Shown: one piece after another, positions 1 through 7,665 of the stretch | How positions within the stretch are numbered: position 1 is the stretch's first letter | Layout of the letters: each line of letters begins with the position of its first letter | NCBI GenBank assembly: GCA_024243835.1 | Contig: JALPMN010000551.1 | Coordinates: 1,908-17,819, forward strand | From: Enteropsectra breve | Taxonomy: Eukaryota; Microsporidia | Length of the DNA stretch: 15,912 nucleotides | Direction of reading: 5' to 3' | Notes under the pieces: model-generated | Database searches by the model: none | What the model was told of the DNA's origin: nothing | Seen by the model: only the letters and a program-made list of their open reading frames with translations | Program-made: the position numbers and the translations under genes

Positions 1-13
1 TATAGCTTTGACT

Positions 14-40
14 GTAATAAGTATAGACCGGAAAATAATC
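14..40. repeat. Left TSD (14-21) and TIR (22-40) of the hAT element
   Basis: The 8-bp target-site duplication GTAATAAG lies directly before the terminal inverted repeat that starts TATAGACCGG. The partner lies at 3796-3822. Confidence 0.93.
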
Positions 41-60
41 TGCAATTTTCTAAAAAAACA

Positions 61-128
61 CCCGATTAATCGGGTCCATAATCGGAAAAAACTGCATTAT
101 TTTTTACATAAAATTTGAAAATAATCGG
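61..128. repeat. Subterminal CCGATTA/TAATCGG heptamers, left end of hAT
   Basis: The heptamer CCGATTA or its complement TAATCGG occurs at 62-68, 67-73, 79-85 and 122-128. The first two form the perfect palindrome CCCGATTAATCGGG (61-74). The same heptamer recurs at 3776-3782, 3784-3790 and 3794-3800 near the right end. hAT transposases are known to bind short subterminal repeats, so these are candidate binding sites (inference). Confidence 0.6.
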
Positions 129-561
129 CAAAATTTTTCAAAATAAAAACAAGTTTAAAAGACCAATTTGACTAAATTCTTTATTGTAGTATAAAATTAG
201 AAGTTTTTTAAAGTTTTCTATCATTAAATTTAATCTTTTATCATTAAGCATCATTTTATAGTTGCTAAAACCTCTTTCAACTGATACTGTGGTGAGAGGA
301 ATATATCTAAATATATGTTCCGAAGTAACTGATTTCAACATATCAAATTCTACGAAAAAATCAAGATCTGGATTACCCAACAAAATGCCTTCAAAACGGT
401 CGGTATATCCGTTCCCTGCGATAACTATATTTTTTGCTTCTTTCAGTATAGCTATTTGCTCAGTAGTACTTAAATTATCGTATTCAAGCTTCTTTACTAG
501 TGCTGGAAATCTTTTATAGAAAAAAACTTTCTTGAGCTGATCCTCGATTTCCTGTAAAGTT

Positions 562-596
562 AGAATTGTCATGCGACATTCTGAATAAGGCATTTT
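562..596. repeat. Left TSD (562-566) and 30-bp TIR (567-596) of the Ginger-like element
   Basis: AGAAT is followed by a TIR beginning TGTCATGCG and ending GGCATTTT. Relative to the right copy it differs at TIR positions 5, 10 and 19. Confidence 0.88.
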
Positions 597-913
597 CGCC
601 CATTGTTTGAAAATTTTGTGAATTTTTCTTAACAAAATAAAAATGCTCGGTCGCCATCTTGATTATGGAGGTTTAAAGATTTTATTAAGGAAAAATAAAA
701 AATTTACAAAGCCAAAACTGACTCTTTGGCCCTTATGATTAAGCCAAAAAATAAGTAAAAAATCTAGCAAGAGAAAAACTAAAAAATGGCAATAAAAAAT
801 TCAAATAAAAATAAAAAAAATATTTTGATAGCAACTGTTTAAAAAAGTGTTATATCTTTAAAAATGATATAAAATTTTCAAAACAAGTTGTCCCAAATGC
901 CTAGGTCGAAAAA
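597..913. other. Non-coding 5' region of the Ginger-like element
   Basis: This AT-rich stretch lies between the left TIR and the first ATG (914) of the integrase gene. I see no ORF, hairpin or repeat of note in it. A promoter is presumably here, but no motif can be claimed. Confidence 0.5.
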
Positions 914-2077
914 ATGAATTCGGCTGAGGAGAAAGCAGAAATAGTGGCATATTGCCTGTATTAAATCGTCCCCGATAGCAAAAAAACGGGTCAAAATATA
1001 ATTTTATGCGATTTGCTGCTGATTTACAGTGGAGAATGAAATTCTATACCTGAGAAAATAGGACAAAAAAATCCGGGTATTTTGCGGTTTTGAGGGTGCG
1101 GATAAACTCCTCTTCATCAAAACTGCTCATGGTTTAAGCTATATTGGCTCTAGAAAGATGGAGGAGTTTATTTTTGAAAACTCGTCTGGGATTTGCCGAA
1201 CTGAGATCCGTGATTTCGTTTCGGCATGTCCACAGTGCCAGGTTTCAACACCGTATACCACACTCCCACAAGTTAGGCCCATCATTGAAAATGCTAAGCT
1301 TGACAGGTTTATAGCTGATTCGATTGATATGCGTAAGTACGCAGATCAAAATGATGGATTTAAGTGGATTTTGAATATAGTAGACTCATATTTAAAGTTT
1401 GCCTGGAGTGTGGCCCTCAAAGAAAAGTCAGCAAGTGCTTACTTAGAAGCATTTAAAGCCATCTTTTTAATTGAAGGCACGCCTAAAATTTACACTGTGA
1501 CAACGGCACAGAGTTTAAAAATGCCGCTCTAAATTAAGTTTGTTCTGACATGAAAATATGCAGAATTTATGGCCGCGCGAGGCATCCACAGAGCCAGATT
1601 GAATGATTCAATCAGACCCTTAAAAGAAGGCTTTCGAAGGCAACTGACTCTGAAAAAAGATGGATTGATCTTCACTAGCAAACAGTCTATGATTATAATG
1701 TTTCTTCTCATAGGGCTAATGGAAAATCGCCTTTTATGCATTTCAGAGGGGTTTCAGGAATGCGAGCTGCAATACATGTTGAAGATTTCGAACAGCCTAT
1801 TTTGGATGAAAATGATCCAATTACACTGCATAGGGCCATGTATATTGAGGAGCTTACACGAAATTCCAACTATAATCGAAAAAATATCATAGTTGGCTCG
1901 GTTGTTTTGCTAAAAAAAGAGTTCGATAACAACCCTAAAATCAAAAAGAATCAGCTTGACTCTTTTTACGAAGCTGAAAGATACACGGTTACAGAGATCA
2001 ATGCAAGAATTGTAGCCATTAAATTCGGCGATTCTCAAAAGAGAATTGACATATCGAGACTCAAAAAACTTGATTAA
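914..2077 (+). pseudogene. Integrase-type transposase pseudogene, copy A (H2C2 finger and rve core)
   Basis: The likely start is ATG 914 (MNSAEEKAEIVAYCLY), with a stop at 962. From about 1083 the frame reads CGFEGADKLLFIKTAHGLSYIG then SACPQCQ: an H2C2 integrase finger whose second His is Tyr. The catalytic core follows: FIADSIDMRKY (first D), NIVDSYLKFAW, then a one-base frameshift near 1490 that restores HCDNGTEFKN (second D), and ARHPQSQIE (catalytic E) followed by TGA where Arg (CGA) is expected. The C-terminal part has YDYNVSSHRANGKSPF, VGSVVLLKKEFDNN and LDSFYEAERYTV, ending at 2077. Damage is at least one early stop, one clear frameshift and three later stops (TAA, TGA, TAG). Related proteins are Ty3-type, Ginger and KRBA2-like integrases. 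It is the only gene between the TIRs, so it is probably the element's transposase. Confidence 0.85.
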
Positions 2078-2716
2078 AATTCTCTATTCTTATTTATTTT
2101 ATTTTGTTGCTTTTGAAAAATTTTGTGTATATTGCTAAATTTGTAATGGCTTTTAAACCTGTGCAAGAGCTATTGTACTCTTAGGCACTAAATAGAAGCC
2201 TATGCGGTATTTGACTCCTTGATGCATTGAAGAAATACATTAATACGCAAATAGGCTACAAGTGCCAAACTTTCGCATATAAATTTATTTTCAGTATGAA
2301 CTCTTAATACATTAACACTAGTCAGCTTTGTCTTTATCATTTGCATAAAATTGTACTATAAATATGCAAAACTCTCTTAATCAACACTTTATGATTTAGT
2401 TTTAAGGCTAAGGAAAATACAAAAATTAACTAATGGTTTGAATAAATTTAGCATTTGTTTATTAAGACATTTCTTTCTTTTTTAAATGTTTTTAGCCGAT
2501 GATAAATGTTTTATAGTTATTTGATTGTAAATATGCGTTTTCTCGAAAAAAATGATAATTATATATAATTTTTACAATATTTTTAACTTCATCTGGCTGA
2601 TGGTTAGCACCACTAAATTGATGCATTGCTAATTTTCATGTAATGAGTGTTCAACCTTCGGGATTAACTTTTAATGAAAAAATAACTTCAAAAAGTTATC
2701 GCAAAACCGCAAAGAA
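2078..2716. other. Non-coding 3' region of the Ginger-like element
   Basis: About 640 bases with no coding sequence on either strand. The only structure I see is the imperfect hairpin at 2184-2266. Its length suggests either a long 3' trailer or loss of a second gene. Confidence 0.5.
2184..2266. repeat. Imperfect inverted repeat (hairpin) in the Ginger-like 3' region
   Basis: The arm at 2184-2211 begins GGCACTAAATAGAAGCCTAT. It pairs with 2242-2266, whose complement begins GGCACTTGTAGCCTAT, with a few gaps. The 30-nt loop is AT-rich. It could be a small inserted MITE or an RNA hairpin. Confidence 0.45.
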
Positions 2717-2751
2717 AAAATGCCTTAATCAGAATGGCGCACGACAAGAAT
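2717..2751. repeat. Right TIR (2717-2746) and TSD (2747-2751) of the Ginger-like element
   Basis: On the plus strand the element ends GCGCACGACA, followed by AGAAT, identical to 562-566. Confidence 0.88.
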
Positions 2752-3774
2752 TGACTTTATTTCTGCAAGACCAGAGGTAATAGAGGACAAGTTACTGATA
2801 AATCTAGAAATATCCGCAAAGTTATCTAAAATATGGATTGCACACTTCAGCCACGTTCCCCATCTCATAATAATAGGGAATTTTGGGAATTTTTTGCCGA
2901 AAATATCAAAGTATAAATCTTGATTGACCCGGGTTTTCACAAGTACTCTTTTTATAAAAAGAGACATTGTATTTATTTTGTCACAATCATTTCTCACAGT
3001 TTCACAGAAGTTGTGAAACACGTGGCAAATGCCCGTAACATGTTTCATGGTCGGGATCAACTCTTTAAGCATTCTACCTGCTTTTAAAGCATATTTTGCC
3101 CCATCGCTAAGAAGAAGTTTAATGTTAACAAATTTGCTAATATCGCTATCAAACAAGTCATTTAAAAGCTTTAGACTTTGCCTGTTAATATTCTCTGAAT
3201 TGGTGGCCACCAGCTCCATTACCTTTCATAGTGAGGTCTTCTTTCTTTCATCCTTAGAACATTGTCAAATGAAAATATTCAAAATATACCTACCTCAAGC
3301 ATCGGTAGTTTCATCAAAGCATAGAAATAGTGGCTTTTTGCAGTAAAAAACTTTTATTTTTATCAGTTCTTCATCATAAAGATCTTCTAAAATATTTTTT
3401 CCAGAAAAGCTTTTATCTTTAATTTTTCTTTGCATGCCAACTTCAAGAAAATTCCTAAAATGCTCGTGATTGATTTTGTGGATTGGAATATCCACCTTTA
3501 TAAACGCCTTAAGTAAATTATGATGAAATCAATCACTAGTACCTGAAAATTTATCCTTGTTTGTATTTGCATTTCTGCTCGTTATTTAAGTGATTAGCCG
3601 AATTTAAATGATTTTTCAATGTCTTGACTCCTTCTGCAGGGTTAATTTCTTAACTTCATCGCAAAAGTCACATGATAATGTGTCATTGACAATTGTAAAG
3701 CAAGGGAAATTTGCATGAATTCTTTTAATGCTTTATACTCAACCAGCTTTTTCATTTTATAATGATAAAAATTT

Positions 3775-3800
3775 GCCGATTAATAATCGGCACCCGATTA
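3775..3800. repeat. Subterminal heptamers and palindrome, right end of hAT
   Basis: GCCGATTAATAATCGGC (3775-3791) is a perfect inverted repeat around one central base. It is followed by CCCGATTA. It mirrors the heptamers at 61-128. Confidence 0.6.
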
Positions 3801-3822
3801 TTTTTCGGTCTCTAGTAATAAG
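3796..3822. repeat. Right TIR (3796-3814) and TSD (3815-3822) of the hAT element
   Basis: On the plus strand the element ends CGGTCTCTA, followed directly by GTAATAAG, identical to 14-21. The terminus matches the left end at 17 of 19 positions when reverse-complemented. Confidence 0.93.
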
Positions 3823-4725
3823 ATTAAAAAAAAGAAATAACTGCTATTCTATGTCAAAATCAATAAAAATAAATACATCAGAGGAAAAGAGCAGAAAATC
3901 GAATACTGCTATACTTCAAGAAACCTCCAAGGCTTTAAAGAAAATGAACTTTGCAGCTTAATCAGGCAGGCTAGCTAAAAACTTTGATTACGAAGAAGCA
4001 CGCTATTTTTGAATAAAAATGGTGTTAAATATGTGTTTTTTTGCGCTTTTGAACTTAAAGCAAAGAAGTTATTCATAGAGGCTGCTCACGGTTAGTCTCA
4101 TATCGACCAGGCATAAACTGAGGCGTTTGTTTTCGAGAGGGCGTGCGGTATTTCGCGTGCAAAAATACGCGAGTATATTAAAAGCTGTAGGAATTACCAG
4201 TTGGTTACAATACCTGCGGCAGTATTACCAAACCGCTCGATTATTGAAAATAAGATAATGGACCGTTTTATCGCAGACTCTATTGATATGAGGGAATACG
4301 AAGCACAGAATGACGGCCATGAATGGATCCATAGCATTATTGATGTATATAGCAAATTCGTTTGGAGTTTTAAAATGTACACTAAGTCAAGCGAAGACTA
4401 TGTAGAGGTTTCTGAAAGCCTATTTTTGACTGAAGAATATCCAGAAATCCTCCACTGCGATAACGGCAGTGAATTCAAAAAAAGTATTGTAGACCTTTGC
4501 GACTCATTAAACATATGCCGTATATATGGAAGGGTGAAATATCCATAAGGCCAAGGGCGGGTGGAGCGATTCAATGGCACCCGAAAAAAGCGTTTAAGAA
4601 AATCACTTGCAGAGTCAACTAATGGATTGATATCCATAAAAGAACAATTTTTTAGTATAACATCCACAGGCATCGAGCTATCAGTAAAACACCATTTAAG
4701 CATCTTCGTAGTTTTTTCTGGTATA

Positions 4726-4771
4726 TAGTATTTTTCACAGTACTTCGTCAATTTAACATTCAATTTCGTCA
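4726..4771. repeat. Left TIR of mariner-like element 1
   Basis: It is preceded by TA (4724-4725) and includes TATTTTTCAC, ACTTCGTCAA and ATTCAATTTCGTCA (4758-4771). It pairs with 6308-6353. Confidence 0.85.
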
Positions 4772-4862
4772 AAAATAAAAAAGCCAATTTTCATGCAAGA
4801 AAGATTATTGTTAAAACTATAAAAATTAAACAGCAAATGCATATAAAAGTTAAGTTATTAAT

Positions 4863-5866
4863 TCAACAATCCAGAATAGTTATTCCCTTGATACTATCCG
4901 GCAAAAATCGCAGCATATACCTAAAGTAGCCGGCACAATCTTCATCAGAAATTAGTCTTCACCATTATCAATTAAATTAAGTAGGCCCTCTTCACTAACT
5001 AGATTGCTAGCCCAATATACTGCTTCCATTTCGAGAAAATATTCTCATTGGATTTAAAAAGGGCGAATATGGCTGAAGTTATGAAATAATATATCCTGCA
5101 GAAGAAGTTTCTTCCCTGACTTTGGTCCTTTTGTGAGAAGGAACATTATCCACAATGCTAACTGCGTTCTGAACCTGCTCTGTATTTAGCTGTGCAATGA
5201 GGCCACGAATAAAATCTAGGTAGAAATCGTATTAAATGCTGTAGTTTGAGCCCTATATTTGGTAATCCATTCTACGACATGGCACAGCAGACTGAAATAT
5301 TGTGTGATCTTATTGCTGTAACTGTATGACAGGCTCGTTGACCTCTTAGTGATCGGTAGCCACGAGTCCGCATTGATTGATTGAAGCCTACTTCATCAAC
5401 GAAATAAAAAAGCTAGGCGTGTCAGGGCATGTATGCAGAATATTAAAATCAAGTCCATATGTTTTGCGCATTTCTAGGGTCCCTGGGCAGTTGCGGTGTT
5501 CTGGAATTAAACTTGTCCGTTTGAAAGAAAAATTGAAAGTTCCAATGGTCCTGTTGATCGTAGCAATCGAAACAGTGATACTATATATGTCGGCACTCTT
5601 TCAGCCAATTCTTTCAGAGTCAATCTAAAATTTTCATCAATCCATTGGCGGATAGAAGCTCGAACTTCGTCAGTAATCTTTTTTATCCTGATTCTGCCCC
5701 GAATCATGGGAGCAACGCGTCCTGTCTTATTGTAGACACTAAGCACAGTACTCACAGTTGTACGCCTAATCCCCATAATGCGTGCTATTTGAGCAGCAGA
5801 ATGCCCATGCAAATATAGGCTTATAATGTGCTGCCGCTCTTCGTTGCTTAATGTCCTATTTACCAT
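4863..5866 (-). pseudogene. IS630/mariner-type (DDE_3) transposase pseudogene of element 1
   Basis: The start is ATG 5866-5864 (MVNRTLSNEERQHIISLYLH), the same start as in the copy at 15803. An N-terminal helix-turn-helix region follows (GHSAAQIARIMGIRRTTVSTV), then IRQWIDENFRLTLKEL. Catalytic blocks are spread over several frames: FVDEVGFNQSMRTRGYRSLR (first D, about 5393-5340), SIVDNVPSHKR (second D, about 5161-5130), LQPYSPFLNP (about 5085-5050) and, after a frameshift, NENIFSKWKQYIG with the E. The C-terminal region ends about 4863. At least two frameshifts and internal stops (for example after CCAMS) make it non-functional. It is related to, but clearly different from, the transposase at 9170-10145. 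Confidence 0.82.
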
Positions 5867-6286
5867 GGTGATATAATAAAAGTTTTTAAGATAATTGGCA
5901 GGAAAATAAAAATATTGCTTTTGCATTAATATTGTCATAGCTGTCACGGTTAACATAAAAAATACACTACAAATGTAAAAATTTGTAAAAAGTTTTACTG
6001 ATGTTTTTAACGGATGATGAACATGAAATAAATAAATTGTTTAAAACCGACAAATATCATATACAATACCATAAAATTTTTATTTGAGTTGATATTGTTA
6101 GAATTTATGCATTTATATTTAGGTTTATGAATAATTTAAAACCAATCCTATTTTTTTCTTAGAACCTAAATAAGGTTCCCGTGGCCTGTTAAGAGATTCC
6201 ACGCTACTCGAACACTATTCTTCTAAATTATGGTGCCAAGTAAACGTGCTGTCGAACTTTGAAGTTTTTTGCAAACTTTTTATTTT
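5867..6286. other. Non-coding 5' leader of mariner-like element 1
   Basis: No gene is seen. The region matches, in reverse complement, the leader of the copy at 15366-15802, including GTGGCCTGTTAAG and the block around AGAACCTAAATAAGGTTCCC (6161-6180), itself a near-palindrome. Confidence 0.7.
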
Positions 6287-6353
6287 TGACGCAATTGAAA
6301 GTTCATGTGACGAAATTGAATGCTAACTTGACTAAGTAGAGTGAAAAATGCTT
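6287..6353. repeat. Right TIR (6308-6353) and subterminal repeat of mariner-like element 1
   Basis: On the minus strand it reads GCATTTTTCACTCTACTTAG, then ATTCAATTTCGTCA (6321-6308), then TTTCAATTGCGTCA (6300-6287). TA follows at 6354-6355. Confidence 0.85.
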
Positions 6354-6591
6354 TATGAGAAACAAAATTTATACTAAACTAAGAAGAGGTAGAGTTTCTT
6401 GCTGATGATCTTACACGTGAGCTCTGCATCAAATATTTGAAAAGTTAGTTGGTGAACCGTTGACCACACCGCTGGATTTTGTTATTGGTGCGAAAGTACT
6501 ATTGAAAAAAGATATTGACAATAATTCCGGAACCAGAATAAGACCTCTTACACTTCCATTTTATGAAAAGGAATGTACAATCATTGATATA

Positions 6592-6617
6592 CAGTAAAAA
6601 CCGGTTATAGTGAACTT
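6592..6617. repeat. Left TIR of the 540-bp Tigger-like element
   Basis: It begins CAGTAAAAACCGG after TA and pairs with 7106-7131 at 24 of 26 positions. Confidence 0.87.
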
Positions 6618-6647
6618 CATTGGGACCGCAACATTTTAGAAAAAATT

Positions 6648-7077
6648 TTATATATGAATAAAATATTCAGTTGTTGTTCTTTGACGTACTTTTCTTTCAT
6701 AATAAATCTTTTTAGGTTTTACATTAATAATGGAGATGGAATTCAGGATATTATCATCATTGATTTTTCCGCATAAAAATGCTTTTAACACCTCTAATGC
6801 TTTAATAGCACTTGTAGCAACAACCTCATTCTCATCGATATCATTTTCTTTATCATAGCTAGATATAGCGCAACTTTCTTCATTAAAAAATCCATCTGTT
6901 TGAACTAAATGAAGTATTTAATATTTCCAATTTATTCTTTTTAATGGCTGAGATGGCAGCTGGGGTGAGAATATAGTGCTTAACAAGCTCAGCTTGCTTA
7001 GTTCCACTGTCCAATGCCTCAATAACATCTATTTTCATTTTGACATTAAGAACATTTCGTTTTTGACTGTTACTCAT
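6648..7077 (-). pseudogene. Tigger-like transposase remnant: CENP-B-type HTH joined to the C-terminal tail
   Basis: From ATG 7077 the frame reads MSNSQKRNVLNVKMKIDVIE, then ALDSGTKQAELVKHY, TPAAISAIKKNK and LEIL. This is the CENP-B/pogo N-terminal helix-turn-helix (about 50 residues), and it runs to a stop at 6883. In another frame the minus strand continues with ENDIDENEVVATSAIKALEV, LKAFLCG and NSISIINV, ending at TAA 6648, which resembles the acidic tail and end of Tigger proteins. The roughly 300-residue DNA-binding/DDE centre is absent. The upstream in-frame ATG at 7113 lies within the TIR-proximal leader, so 7077 is the likelier start. Whether the HTH half is still translated cannot be told. 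Confidence 0.75.
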
Positions 7078-7105
7078 GTTAGACTTTTTAACAAATTTTT
7101 TTAAA

Positions 7106-7131
7106 AAGTTCACTATAATCGGGTTTTACTG
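7106..7131. repeat. Right TIR of the 540-bp Tigger-like element
   Basis: On the plus strand it ends CGGGTTTTACTG, followed by TA (7132-7133). Confidence 0.87.
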
Positions 7132-7139
7132 TAATAGGG

Positions 7140-7563
7140 TAGCAGGGGCAGATTTCCGGTTTAAATTTTCAGGGTTAAAAATGTTTTTGATGCGGCGAGT
7201 AGAATTTTACAGGCGTATTTCAAATAACGAAAATAGTTTAGAATATGCAGCAGAACTGGGACTGCTTAGTTTTGTTCGTCCTCACTGCTATACAACTGGT
7301 TGTAATGGGCTTATGAACCTTGAAACGGGGAAAAGTAGGCACTCTATCGATGCAAGATGGAGATGCAACAAGCGTGCTTGCCGAAAAACCAAAAGCTTTT
7401 TTGCCAATACCATCTTTCACGATTCTAAGATGTCTATTTCCTCGATGCTTGAGGCAATTTATTTTTATTGTGAATTAGGCAGTATTGAGCATAAAGCATC
7501 ACAGCAAGGCGTTACTAAGAAAACTTTGGGCCTACTGTATGAAAAAATTGGCCGCATCATAAT
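7140..7563 (+). pseudogene. Merlin (ISXO2/IS1595-like) transposase N-terminal fragment, copy A
   Basis: The open frame shows SNNENSLEYAAELGLLSFV, then CYTTGC and, after a short insert, RWRCNKRACRKTKSFFA, a C-x4-C ... C-x4-C zinc ribbon (about 7290-7395). It continues with MSISSMLEAIYFYCELGSI and GVTKKTLGLLYEKIG, the helix-turn-helix-like stretch before the catalytic domain. This matches the N-terminal half of Merlin transposases. The catalytic domain (EIDESKF and downstream) is missing because homology ends where the Tigger element begins at 7566. The true N-terminus is uncertain; the boundary with the tail of integrase copy B lies between about 7134 and 7190. Confidence 0.72.
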
Positions 7564-7565
7564 TA

Positions 7566-7639
7566 CCGGTTTTTCTCGAAACCAAGACCACCCAAAAATT
7601 AGACCAGTGTTCTTATTCTTGGGTGGTCTTATTTTCGAG
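7566..7639. repeat. Left end of Tigger element with internal inverted repeat
   Basis: The TIR starts CCGGTTTTT. Within it CTCGAAACCAAGACCACCC (7575-7593) pairs at 17 of 19 positions with the complement of 7621-7639. Confidence 0.75.
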
Positions 7640-7665
7640 TAAAAAAAATAAATTTTTGTGAACCC

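Larger units (their letters stand above)
567..2746 (+). mobile_element. Ginger-like (integrase-type) DNA transposon nested in the hAT gene
   Basis: The left end starts TGTCATGCGACATTC at 567. The right end, read on the minus strand from 2746, starts TGTCGTGCGCCATTC. The 30-bp TIRs (567-596 and 2717-2746) match at 27 positions. The flanks carry an exact AGAAT duplication at 562-566 and 2747-2751. The only gene inside is a plus-strand integrase-type transposase. There is no reverse transcriptase, RNase H, protease or LTR. TGTNR termini, short TSDs of 4-5 bp and a Ty3-like integrase are what I recall of Ginger elements (established knowledge). Removing the element plus one AGAAT puts the host hAT frame back in register across the junction, which independently fixes both boundaries. 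Confidence 0.85.
138..3720 (-). pseudogene. hAT transposase pseudogene (BED finger, RNase-H-like core, C-terminal dimerisation region)
   Basis: Read from the right, the first segment (about 3707-3560) looks like a BED zinc finger: PCFTIV, then CDFC (3661-3672), and after a frameshift HLNSANH (3590-3610), i.e. C-x2-C and H-x5-H. Next come IPIHKINHEHFRNFL and CFDETTDA (about 3490-3295), followed by LLSDGAKYALKAG, HVTGICHVFHNF and RWGTW (3219-2750), the usual hAT order. The C-terminal dimerisation region lies at 635-138 with PLTTVSVERGFSNYK and KRLNL. Four in-frame TGA codons fall between about 3530 and 3215, so the gene is dead. The frame breaks at 2746 and resumes at 566 because of a nested insertion, and it stays in phase once a single AGAAT is kept. 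No starting ATG is visible in the BED frame. Confidence 0.88.
22..3814 (-). mobile_element. Complete hAT-superfamily DNA transposon, containing a nested integrase-type element
   Basis: Both ends are visible. The left terminus reads TATAGACCGGAAAATAATC at 22-40. The right terminus, read on the minus strand from 3814, is TAGAGACCGAAAAATAATC. They match at 17 of 19 positions and begin with the TA(T/G)AG expected of hAT TIRs. An exact 8-bp duplication, GTAATAAG, flanks them at 14-21 and 3815-3822, and 8 bp is the diagnostic hAT target-site length. The interior encodes a broken minus-strand hAT transposase whose frame is interrupted by the element at 567-2746. Without that insert the element is about 1.6 kb. 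The host sequence on the right is the 5' side of integrase copy B. Confidence 0.92.
4726..6353 (-). mobile_element. IS630/Tc1/mariner-like element 1, inserted in integrase copy B
   Basis: The ends are TAGTATTTTTCACAGTAC (from 4726) and, on the minus strand from 6353, AAGCATTTTTCACTCTAC. The shared TIR core continues with CTT(C/A)GTCAA and ATTCAATTTCGTCA. TA lies on both sides (4724-4725 and 6354-6355), the standard target of this superfamily. The complete copy at 15366 shows CAGCATTTTTCAC after TA, the canonical CAG start. Integrase homology stops at the left boundary and resumes after the right one, confirming the insertion. The element is 1628 bp with a minus-strand transposase. Confidence 0.88.
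3851..6591 (+). pseudogene. Integrase-type transposase pseudogene, copy B, split by a mariner-like element
   Basis: This is a diverged relative of the integrase at 914-2077. The probable start is ATG 3851 (MSKSIKINTSEEKSRK). An H2C2 finger is visible as EAAHG-SHID then KSCRNYQ, where the last Cys is Tyr. The rve core is intact from 4201: FIADSIDMREYEAQNDG (D), EILHCDNGSEFKK (D) and GRVERFN (E, about 4557-4575), with TAA at 4546 where CAA (Gln) would fit. After a frameshift near 4615, WIDIHKR and HRAISKTPFKHLR run to about 4710. The gene is cut at TA 4724-4725 by mariner-1 and resumes after 6355. There VIGAKVLLKKDIDNN and FYEKECTIIDI (about 6480-6590) match VGSVVLLKKEFDNN and FYEAERYTVTEI of copy A. 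A second insertion at 6592 removes the last residues. A short tail may continue after 7133, but I cannot fix its end. Confidence 0.82.
6592..7131 (-). mobile_element. 540-bp internally deleted pogo/Tigger-like element
   Basis: The TIRs CAGTAAAAACCGGTTATAG (6592 on) and, on the minus strand from 7131, CAGTAAAACCCGATTATAG match at 24 of 26 positions (6592-6617 and 7106-7131). TA flanks both ends (6590-6591 and 7132-7133). The interior keeps only the first and last parts of a minus-strand Tigger-like transposase, so the catalytic core is deleted. It sits in the 3' part of integrase copy B. This is the usual form of a non-autonomous derivative mobilised by a full-length relative; its TIR differs from that of the Tigger element at 7566-10803. 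Confidence 0.85.

Noticed and set aside
262..519. Plus-strand open frame of 85 codons
   Set aside because: It lies antisense to the hAT C-terminal domain, which has clear family motifs.
555..2759. TA target duplication for the integrase element, with TIRs extended to AAGT
   Set aside because: The extra inverted bases align poorly, whereas the AGAAT duplication next to TGTC...GACA ends is exact and also keeps the hAT frame.
3029..3346. Plus-strand open frame of 105 codons
   Set aside because: Antisense shadow of the hAT transposase core.
3215..3535. Recoding of TGA as an amino acid, since all four hAT stops are TGA
   Set aside because: Neighbouring Trp residues use TGG, the TGA positions do not correspond to one residue, and other genes here carry TAA and TAG as well.
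4398..4787. Minus-strand open frame of 129 codons
   Set aside because: Antisense to integrase copy B and crosses the mariner-1 boundary, so it cannot be one gene.
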